The notes under the pieces were generated by a model. That model worked only from the letters and a program-made list of their open reading frames with translations. It did no database searches and was not told where the DNA came from. Shown in pieces: positions 46,434 through 56,900 of a DNA stretch of 64,000 bases; the stretch's first letter is position 1, and every line of letters starts with the position of its first letter. The position numbers and the translations under genes are program-made. The stretch comes from Thamnaconus septentrionalis (lineage: Eukaryota > Chordata > Actinopteri > Tetraodontiformes > Monacanthidae), in NCBI GenBank assembly GCA_009823395.1, contig CM020515.1:15561989-15625988 (forward strand). Reading direction: 5' to 3'.

Positions 46434-49400
46434 CAAACAAACCATAATTAGTGTGGCACAACAGCACAGAACACTATATCTGTGCAAACCTTTTCATGTC
46501 TGTGTGACTGGCGGCAAAGGCTAAACACTGGGGGAGCTTCAGAAGTAATGACCACCGATCTGCTGTATAATAATCAGTGCAGATGATTAATTAACGCCTA
46601 ATGAGCTCATAATTATTGAGCCAAAAGGGTGATTGGGGAGTGGGAGATCACGCAGGCCTGTCATTTTTGCATTTTACTCACAGGGGCACAACCACCGTCA
46701 CCCCAAAACCCCCTGTCGGATTTTCTAGTCACTCCTTTTTAATTTGCAGAGTGTTAAATGCCTGTCGGCTCGGCAGGTGAAAATGGGCATGCTGCCGTGA
46801 GAGAGGCTGGAAACGCAGCGACACGGAGAGATTTTGGTGTGAGAGGTGGAAGTCGGGAAGTGAAAGGGGTGAAGGGGCTCCCCTGGCGTCAGCCTCAGGA
46901 TGCACCCGAGAGAGGTGCATTTAAAGGCGGGAAAAAATGTCATAAGGTCACATGTAAATTCATGCCCCCTGTCTGGTTATAATGAACCCATATATGTGCA
47001 TATTAACATGTGTTTGTCTATATTTTCCCTTGCTTTAGATTATTCTGTGTTTTTTTTTTTTTTTTTTTTACAGGCAATAAACTCGCCCCCCCAAAACGGT
47101 AAACAATGAATTAAATTGCATCAAGTCCTGCAGACAATCCACCTGTCAATCAAGCATTTATCTGCAATTATGTGTTTCATAAGAAGAGAGAGGGAGCGAG
47201 TGACAGCTTGGTCTTTCCACCCCTCCTGCACTGTGTCACCAAGATGACTAATTGATCAGAACTTTTTTTTTTTTGGTCACACACAAGATTCAAAGTAAAA
47301 TAGATTTGACTGACAAGTTGCCAGTTGCATTATTATTTGTCCATTATGACGCATAAAAAGAAGCCGTGCAGGCACGTACACAACTTTGCCACTAGTCCTC
47401 AAAAAAGTCTAATATCAAATTTATGCATTAAAGAGAAAAAAAAAATCAGCTCAACAGGTGTCAGTCAAGCAACATCCTTCATAAAATGAGCAACATTGTT
47501 TGGAAGCTGATGCAAGTTAATAACTGTAACAGCTCAACTAAAGAAAAACATTTTGAATGAAATTTTCAGAAGGAAAAGAAAATGTTACCTGGGTCTGCCG
47601 ACAGTTTTCCAGTGTGAGAATTTTTTTCTTAATTGTCTGCTGCGTGTGTCACACTTCCTGTGAATCAATTCTCTCTCTTGTGCGCCGGTTTTGTTTTTTC
47701 CCCCCTCAGCCCGGCGTGATGCTATCAACTACGGTGTTGGCGACGCTCGGAGATTTTTCTTGTCGTAGACGGCAGACAACAGATCATTTTGGTCCTGAGA
47801 AATGCTCTTCTGGGCGCACGCACCGCCGATGCTGACCCAAATATGGCCAAAGGAAGCGCCGCGCCTCTTCACTGACCCTGTTCGCTGTCGGGAATCCGGA
47901 AGCCCTGCCCGTTTGGGAATCGGCGAGCATACGACGCAACTCGTATAGTAACGAGTAACAAGTGGCAAATGTGAATGGAGGGGAAAACGACGGATTTCTG
48001 AAGAAGACTGAACTTGGATCTGTAGAGAAGACAGAATTTTTAACGCACTTGACAAATGACGCTGTTAAGTATATGAAAAACACTGATAAATGCATTTTTT
48101 TAAAACTCCCAACTTCTAAATTAAAGCCATAATAATAATTTAAAAAAAAAAAGATGAAATAATAAACATTAAAAAACTTATAGGAAATGTGTTCTTCCTA
48201 AAATTGAATATTGGCTGTATGGGTCATCCACTAAACAGACAAGCTACCTTGTAACAGTCGCACCATGCGGGGGTTAAGGCCCTTCCGCGCCCCGGGCAAT
48301 TGCGTAACAAGATGAAATGTGCACATTTACGGCGTGCACCTGAAGGCATCATTTGACTGTTGCTGAGGGATGCGCCGAGACGTTTTTCTCCCTCTCAACC
48401 TGCGGGGCGCAGGTTGGGTTGCCAATCAAAGCGGGATTCATCCCACCTTTACTTTGTTGTGACTAATGAGCTCATCAACAGCTTTAATTGGATTGCATCT
48501 AAACGCACCTCGGAGGGACTAATGATGTGACCACCACCTCCAATCCTGTACAGCAGGGAGGCAGGAATAGAGAGGAAAAAGCCCAGCCAGCTCTAATAAC
48601 ACATGTCATTTTGCATTATTTATTATGAATTCATCTTAAATAGATACATACACAAATCCAGAGGAATTGGAATCATAACACAAATCATTATCACATCCCA
48701 AACAGTATACACAATTAAAAGGCCACAGAATTAAAGTTTTTGTTTTTTTTCTTTTGTTTTCATGCGTAATCCTGCTATGATCCTCCCTCATCCATTTATA
48801 CTCTAGGAACCATATCCAGACGTTTTTTCACTTGTGAACTTGACACCCATCCTAAATCCTGGCAAAACATGATTTGGTATTTATTTTAAAACAGAATACA
48901 GTGAGAAGGAAAAAGACGAAGCTTGTCAATGTTTGTCAAAAACATAAATCACAAAAGCTGATTATTCAGAAATGTACTGTTTTTTTCTTTTTTAAGTGAC
49001 TTCATTGATTGAAAAGCATGTACTTGCATTTTTTAATTCCATTCCACGCCTCTGTAAATGCTCCACACTGGGTCTTTAAATCGTAATTTGCAGAAGCATG
49101 CATGTGACGGGATCAAAGTCCTCATTGTGGAGGCAAGTACAGTTTCCCTCCTGACGTTTGAACTCTCTTCGATCCCTGCCACCCACTTTGACAGGCTGCT
49201 CGCTGCCCTCTTCCATGTATAGGCACACCTAGACTTGTCATATTTGCAACACATGCAAATCAGGTGGAGCACAAGTGGCGAGCAGACATTTTTCTCTTGC
49301 CCGCCTGTGGGCAGAGGGGCATGCACAGCAAAAAAAAAAACAAAGAAAAAAATTCTTTAAATAGCCATAGAGACGTTAATTATACGCTTTGACACGGTGA

Positions 49401-50979
49401 AGGAAAAGGTGGCCGCTCTATAAGCACAGAAATTATTTCACACTTGGCAATTATAAGAGGGGCTGCCATCAGGCGCCATCATCACTGACGACTCGCAAAT
49501 AGAACCCCTCATCAGCAGGCTTATCAGCATCGCCGCTGCTGGGATGTTTCCTCCTCACTGTTTACCTTCAGTGATCGACATAAGAGGCATTTCCGAGGGT
49601 TTGATTGGCCCGCGCTGCATCAGATCAAATCAATTGGACATGTTGTGATCACGCAGGCCGTCTCTCATTTACTCACTTCTTTTGACTCCAAACACAAAAA
49701 ACATTATGGGAATAACGGCTTGAGACTTCACAGGGAATCCTGCTTCTGCTGTGTTGAAAAATGGTTATGATCCATTCTCAGTTGGGTCCTTATGGTTGCT
49801 TCCAACCTGTCGTTGTGTTTTCCTCATCCATGAACAGAGGAAATGTTCACTTGTGGATGACAGGGAAGCAGAAGGTTTGAAGAAGCATCTTTGAACCTTC
49901 TGTTGATTTGATCAGAGACGCTCCCCGACTCACTGACAAGGGGACAAACAACAGGCTCGCTCCGGCCTGACGCTGATAGGCTTCGACGTTGTCTCAGGGG
50001 AAAAAAAAATCTTCTCTTGGCGAAAATTGAACAGAAGGCTTTACATGTGTTGAGTGATAAGACACATGTGACCCCCCTCTGCCTTGTTTCCATGGACACG
50101 TCGTTAGAGATTTTCCCCAGGCTGCCCCCCGACTGCTTGGAGTGTCGGCGGCAAACGGCGAGCGAAGGACTCGGTTCAGGCGAGGCACAAGCTGAGAGAC
50201 GACTGTAGATGAGGAAACAGAAATTAACTTCTTCTTTGGAAGGCGCAGTCTGGAAGGTTTAGTTGCCTCGCGTGGCAAGGAGTCAAATAATGCACAACAA
50301 GTCGATATGTGCGGGTTCAGAGCTGCGAGTCCATTGAATTACATGTCAGTCAGGCCTCCCAGGCGTCATTCTGGAAACATTTTTCTCTTAAATGCGCCCG
50401 GGAAAGGCCACCCTGATGTTAATCTCTGTTTTTCTGACGTTTCACCTGATTTCACACCTTTCTCACACCAGCCGTGATGGAGAATAGGCCTTTGTTGCCG
50501 TTGTATGAGTACAGTTGAATTGAAAATGCAGTCTTTATAGGTGCAGGAGACAATGAAAAAAACAATAATAGATGAATAAAGCAAGTTTTAATTTTAAAAA
50601 CATCTACCTGAAACAAGTAGACACGATCAATGCACACTTATACAAAAAAAAAAAAAAATCACCACCCACACCCACTCTGTGGCTATTCATCTAATGCCTG
50701 TATACAATGTTGTCATGGCTTTGGCATAAAAGAATTAAAGGACCAAACCCTGAACAGAGCCGCATTCTGGGCGACTAGCTGTCACAGGAAAAATTTATCA
50801 CAGATAAAAACACTGGAGTTATTTTTTTCTACCGACTTCAGATAACTTGAAACATGCACAGATGTTTTTTTTTTTTTCATTTCCTCGAACAATCAAGGTA
50901 AAAGTCACTCACTGATCCTTTAAACAGTCGTTACTACACATCCGAGTGTAATGTCTGTGATGTACTGAAGCCTCATGAC

Positions 50980-51004
50980 TGCAGCAGCAGCAGCAGCAGC
51001 AGCA
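50980..51004 (+). repeat. (GCA)n triplet repeat, intergenic
   Basis: About eight GCA/CAG triplets, followed by atcagtg. No ORF is associated with it. Confidence 0.9.
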
Positions 51005-51590
51005 ATCAGTGTCACAGTAGTCACCACTCTTTATTACCATCGAATCGCACTCAGAGCTCCCATTGTCTGAGTCACTCAAAGGTCAGTGAGACACTTGATT
51101 CGCGATGCTGAGAGTTCTGAAGATGCTCGGCGTTCTTTTCACCTTCCCTTTTCTTCCACTTGGCAACTTAATGAGTCATGGCATTTTACTCTGTGAGAAA
51201 AAAAGGAGGGGCTGTGTTGTTTTGCTGTTTCCGTTAACCCAGTTCTTGTTTTTGTTGCATTGTTTTGCAGTAGACTTGGACTTGTTTGTAAACAAACAAG
51301 AACAAAAAACAAAAAAGGGAAAAAAAGATAGAACAATATTTTTCAAATCGCCTGCAAACAGAAAGCCTGTCAATACGGACTCTCAGACTTCAGCCTCTCA
51401 AAGTCTTTGAGGATGGAGGAATGTTTACAGTGTTCTGGTTGTAAATACTGGATTCCGACAACTGCTGACAGCTTTTACAAACACGGCACAGTTTTGACTC
51501 ACTTTCGGAGCGACAGAAAGCCAGACTGGAGCGTGACAGTCGTGCACAGACAGACAGAAGATTTTTCTCAGAGAAAATTATACACTACCA

Positions 51591-51858
51591 GTCAAAAGTT
51601 TGGACACACCTTCTCATGCAATTTTTGCATGTATATATATATATACATATCTTTACAACTTTCTACACTGCGGATAGACACTAAAGACATCAAATATATA
51701 ACCAAGATATATGTTTTTTTTGTTTCTTACATAATTCCATGTGTGTTTACACGTTCTTTTGATGCCTTGGGTGAGAAACTGCAATGTCAATAGTCATGAG
51801 AATGAAAGAAAATACATTCAATTCAGAGGATGTGTCCAAACCTTGGACTAGTAGTGTA
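51591..51858. mobile_element. Non-autonomous Tc1/mariner element, 268 bp, TA duplication
   Basis: The 5' end reads TACACTACCAGTCAAAAGTT and continues TTGGACACACC. The 3' end is its imperfect inverted copy (ggatgtgtccaaacc ... agtagtgta). TA dinucleotides flank it at 51589-51590 and 51859-51860, as for Tc1/mariner insertion. The ends match those of fish Tc1-like transposons. The interior is too short and stop-filled for a transposase and includes a TA-rich stretch at about 51632-51648. Confidence 0.8.
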
Positions 51859-51860
51859 TA

Positions 51861-53299
51861 TATGAGTGGTTTTGGAGGCCCTTACACTCTGTATAAATGA
51901 AATCAAACAGCTTGTAACCAGATAATTTAAAATCACAGTCTCTAGTTATTGAAGCGAAAGTAAAAAACAAAACAAAAACACTTTCAATCACGCCAAGGCT
52001 CTGTGGCAGCAAAATATGAGATACGGTGGCATGAGGGACCTGACTTGTCACAACGAAACGTCTGATTTAGCCGCTTGACGTATTGATATAATTTGTTCCT
52101 CTGCACTCTGATCCCCCCAGCTAGAAAGCACAGATGTGTGCTTCTGTCAGGTGTTTTACTACAACAACCACCCACCCACAGTTGTAACAATGCTTTGGAA
52201 GGGAAATGCATCTCAATTGCAGCAGTCCGTATGGTCTTTTTTCCTTACAGCATTCAGAAAACTGCAGACATTCATTGATGATAAGTGTCTCTGCATCATG
52301 GAAACACGTTGTGCAAGAATGTAGATTCTTTATCTCTTGCTTGTTTTACACTGACGTCAATTTTGACTGGACGTCAATTTGCAAGCGTTTTCACTTCAGT
52401 TCAGCTAATTTAATTACACCCAATTAATTACTGTATTATTGTTCTCTGAAGACACACTTCTGTAAATCCCTTGCTCATTGTGCCTCCCTCAGGCAGGAGA
52501 ATGAACTGTCGTCCTTACAATTGTGTTTAATTTTCTTAAATCTATTTTTAAGGTCTGACATATTATTCTTTCTTGTGTTCCTTGAAACCAGTTTTTTTTT
52601 TTTTTTTTTACAACTATATGTAAAATGACAGGAAATATTAAAAAAGGCATCATTGACTGTGTTTCGTAATCACGTTCTGGTTCATGGGGTGCGTGGGGGT
52701 GGAATTGGGGTGTTAGATCACCCAATGATTCCCGGGTGCGGCACTGCTGCTGCCCACCGCTCCCTTAGGGGATGGGTCAAATGCGGAGGACAAATTCCGC
52801 ATCCTTCGGGATGTGACAATCACTGTGGCTTTAACTTTAACTTTAACTTCATTTATAAATATAAAAACAAAACATAACAAATATGCTTCCAGTCATCTAG
52901 GCAATGCTTTATGGGAAGCTGGTTTAACATTATTTAAACTCACTGTGTTTTTTGGATGCAAAAGGTCAAGTTATTGCAAGGCCACAACAAATACAATTGA
53001 GCAAGTACTTATGCTTCTTTCTTGTATTTACACCCACCATTATCTTGTCAGAATATTCGTGTGTAACATTTAACAAAAAAAAAAAAAAAAAAAAAATCTA
53101 TTTATAAAAAAAACCCCTGACCATTAGAATCTAGCAGAAACAGAAGACTGGTTTAAAACTGGCTGTTACTCTGACTCCGGACCAGTAGGAGGCGAAAACG
53201 TCCTTCTGAACCAGCATTGCAAATGCCAACCAAACAAAAAAACTGAAAGACGGCGAGGAAGAAGAAGTAAAACGATCCTCCTGTGTGATAGATTCACTC
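51861..53299. other. Intergenic, AT-rich
   Basis: Repeat R3, poly-T (about 52591-52609) and poly-A (53076-53096) tracts; no exon was recognised. Confidence 0.55.
52700..52856 (+). repeat. Dispersed repeat R3, longer copy
   Basis: It contains cccgggtgcggcactgctgc, a cccttaggggatgggtcaaa block, then caaattccgcatcc, gtgacaatcactgtgg and three tandem ctttaa units at the end. It matches the 38.9-kb copy in opposite orientation. The start is approximate. Confidence 0.55.
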
Positions 53300-53973
53300 G
53301 CTTCCAGAGATGACAAATGATAGGTCAACCGCATTTTGGACGCATTCTTCCCTGGGGTGACCTGAACTTGCACGACATGGCGGAATACCGTTTTCTTTGG
53401 GACGCGGACAGACCGCCGACCAGCACCGAGCTGCCTGGTCCTGCTACTGGGCTTACTGTTGTTGTTGTTGTGGTAGCAGCTAGCGCCAGTGGAGCTAATG
53501 TAGCTAACACTCCCCGTAGTCGCCCTCCGGCGTAACCGATGTTGTTTCACCGCAGCGGGGAGGTTCACCGTAACGCCAAGGTAACCCCGGAGCCTGCTGC
53601 AAGTCCGCGCCAACTAACCCGAGCAATGTTTATGTTAGGAGCTGGTTACGCAACCGGTCGCTGCCAGTGTTTGGGGCAAGGTTGCGAGCGGTTTGCCTAG
53701 CGTTGTTCACAAGCGCCTCGAAGTGCAACTGTGTGTTTTTGGTGGCGGTGTGGGTGAGTAAAACGAACACCCTAGTAAAGGATGGAGCTATTCGCCAAGG
53801 TTTGCGACCTCACAGACTTGTTAGCAGCCCGGCTCTGTCGCTGTCTGCATACACATGCAGGAGCCGCTGCCATCGCGCAGTGAGGGCACCCTTCGCGGCA
53901 TCTCTGCCCAAGTTGTGGGACTGTGAAAAGGAGTGAAGGGTGAGCAGCAGCAGCAGCAGCAGCAGCAGCAATC
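53300..53973 (+). promoter_or_regulatory. usp31: usp31 promoter and 5' leader, CpG-rich, with GCA repeat at the start codon
   Basis: CpG density rises sharply from about 53330 and stays high through exon 1, in contrast to the AT-rich DNA just upstream (poly-A at 53076-53096). This is the expected look of a CpG-island promoter. An in-frame TGA (53941-53943) is followed by nine GCA triplets (53944-53970), ATC and the ATG, so the N-terminus cannot extend upstream. A short upstream ORF runs from ATG 53782 to TGA 53883 (33 codons) and would lie in the leader if transcription starts before it. The transcription start site is not visible from sequence alone. Confidence 0.5.
53944..53970 (+). repeat. 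(GCA)9 triplet repeat upstream of the usp31 ATG
   Basis: Nine perfect GCA triplets lie between an in-frame TGA and ATC-ATG. A similar GCA run is present at 50980-51004 in intergenic DNA. Confidence 0.95.
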
Positions 53974-56900
53974 ATGTCGTGCAAAGCCGCGGCCAAAGAC
54001 AAGAAGTCAAGCTTCGGCAAGAAGCTGTTCCGCCGAGGCTCGGTGCGCTCGGTGGGCAGCTTCATGAGCAGGGTCCTGCGGACGCTGACAGCCCTGTCTC
54101 ACTTCGGATCGGAGGTGCAGACCGAGGACGACAAGGATGACGGAGGCTTCTCCACCTACAAGTCCGGGAGCAAGGACGACCCCATGGACGATGGCGACCT
54201 AGGGGGCTTCCTGTGTGGGGAGAGGGTCCCCGGGGTGTCGGGTCTCAAGAACCACGGCAACACGTGCTTCATGAACGCCATCCTGCAGTGTCTGAGCAAC
54301 ACCGAACTCTTCGCCGAGTACCTGGTTCTGGAGCACTACAAGGACTCGGAGCTGGAGGAGGACAGGCCCAGGACGAACGGCATACACCTGCAGAAGAAGG
54401 GCTCGCTTGCGAAAGGAGAGGTGACCGAGCAGCTGTCCGGGCTGGTGCGGGCTCTCTGGACGTTTGAATACACGCCACAGCATAGCAGGGAGTTTAAGGT
54501 AAAGCCACTGTCTGCATGCATCCCACTCTTGCTCTTGTCTTGGTCATCTTTCTTTATGCAGACGTCTGCAAAAAGGAGCAACACTCCCAACAGAAATGCT
54601 GATGAGGATGTGCAGCTAATGAACCTTAATGGCACGGCAAACAGAAAGAGCCATGCCTTGACCTCCACCGGGCTCCGCAATCAGTGTTGTTGCACTTTGT
54701 CTTGCAGAACGCCGTGTCCAAAAACGCCACCCAGTTTAAAGGCAACGCTCAGCACGACGCGCAGGAGTTTCTGCTGTGGCTGCTTGACAGAGTTCACGAG
54801 GACCTCCACACCAACAGCCGGCCGGCCATCAAGGTGAGCCGCTGAGATGGCTGGATGGTTCTGTGGAGTCGTAACACTCGCCCGGCTGCAGTTGTGTCAG
54901 CGCGAGGTCAGGCTGCTGCACCTGTGTGAGGCTGAGATGCTCGAAAACAAAAGAGGCCAAACGTGTTGTCACAGGTGTGAGGGTTTGCACAGCCTGAGAG
55001 GAAGACGGTCCTGTTAGTAGTGTCAGATGCACGACGCAGATGTTTATTGGTGTTGGATAGATGATCTGGATTGGCTGCCAGACAATCTGCAGTGCCAAAA
55101 GTATTTTACTCTATCGCTGTAAGATCCTAATAGTACACTAAAGCTGGAAGGTTTGTAGCAGTAATGCAAACTATGTATTTGAGTAGTTGGAACATTCTCT
55201 AAACCTAGTGTTTGTTTAATTTTAAATGGCCATTGTTGACTAAATGGTTTCATGTGAAAAATAACTTTGCTTATGTTTTCTAACCGTAATCTGTGTTTCT
55301 AGTCTGTCAACAAACTCCCCAGAACATTTGCTTCCAGAAAAAAATCCATAATTTTCTACTTTTGCTTGTTCTGCTTTTCTGCTGTTTTTGCAATGTCACA
55401 AAATACAGCCTGTAACCCAATAACCTGGCATTATTAATAATTTAGACATCCAAATCTGACTTGCAAACTGTATGTGCTCAGCCACCTATTGAAGAAGATG
55501 ACCAGAGCCTTGAAGGCCCGTCTCCTCCGCTCTCTGCCGGCTCGTTTGTACAGGAACTCTTCCAGGCTCAGTACAGGTAAACTAAATTCTCCAATAGATT
55601 TTCTCCCTCCCTCAGTTTGGCCAAGTGTTCTGCTCGTGTTCTATTGATGTGATCTTTGTCCCGCCAGGTCCTCTCTCACCTGCCCACATTGCCAAAAGCA
55701 GAGCAACACGTTCGATCCCTTCCTGTGCATCTCGCTGCCAATCCCGCTGCCACACACACGGTGCGTTTCTCTCACGCCTCGCTACACCGCCATCGATTTA
55801 CACGTTCAGAACTGGTCGCCACCGTACAGCAATTGCGGCTGCAGAACAACGTTTTGTTGTGTGGCGTGAAAAGTGCGAGGCGGTGCAGTTCCTGGGAATC
55901 TCAAGCAAGGATCAGTTCTAGCGGAGCAGGAATGTGACCTGGTGGGCTAGGATTCCGCGTGGGCGGCAAACAGGTGTGGGAGGAGCGTGCACGGCCCCAG
56001 ATTCAAAGCAAAACAGTGGCGCTTTTGTTTTGGGGGTCTCTCTCTGCAGTTAACGTTGCACTGAAGCAGCTGAAACTGTTTTTTTTTAATTCTTTTCTGC
56101 AGAAGCTGAAACTGTTTTTTTTCTCTCCCTCAGACCCCTGTATGTGACCGTGGTCTACCAGGGAAAGTACTCCCACTGCATGAGGATCGGGGTGGCCGTC
56201 CCCCTCAACAGCACCGTCTATCGCCTCAGAGATGCCGTCTCACGCGAGACCAAGATCCCCATGGACCAGGTGCTATTCCCGTCTCTCAGCGACTCAGCGT
56301 CTGACACACTGTGGGGCTGCGTCACTGCAGCTCAGTGTTACTGTAGGACGCCGTTCTACCCTGGTGGAGCAGCGTGTAACCCATTTTCCCCCGGATACGC
56401 AGTCGCACAATGAGACATGTTTCAACACACTTAAGTTGCGCTGCAGCAACTGCTCAGTGCTGCTGACTGGAGCTGAAAATGTGTCACACTAAATATTGAT
56501 GAGGGCCAGAGTTGTTGCATGAGGAGGAATGTTGCAATGGAACTTCAGGACAATAATGTTGTGTAAAACTAAATGAAATGTTTTTTTTTCTTCCCTCTTC
56601 CAGTTTGTTTTGACTGAAATGTACTACGATGGCTTCCACCGCTCGTTCTGTGACGATGATGATGATCTCAACATCATTCAGGAGAGCGACTCCATATTTG
56701 CCTTTGAGACACCGGAGACCTTCAAACTGGAAAACCTACGCACAAAAAGAGGTGCACCTCTTTCTTTTTTTTCCTCCAAATTTGTGTTGTCTTATCATGA
56801 GTCGTTTCTTAATTAACTACCGTATCTGGTTGACAGGGAGTCTTCTGGCGAACCTGAATCACAACCACTTGAAGTACGGGCCGGAAATCAGCAGGACGCC

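Larger units (their letters stand above)
44154..51588. other. Intergenic, no gene recognised
   Basis: A GC-rich patch (44640-45000), the GAA tract, and a second GC-rich patch (47700-47950) contain only domain-less ORFs. Three AT-rich, low-repeat blocks with TAAT words (46530-46690, 48420-48560, 49370-49690) resemble conserved regulatory DNA. Confidence 0.5.

Noticed and set aside
53974..54837. A 287-codon ORF reading through usp31 intron 1
   Set aside because: The first 175 codons are exon 1, but the 209-nt intron shifts frame and the remainder is not USP sequence. Splicing 54498 to 54708 restores the family sequence.
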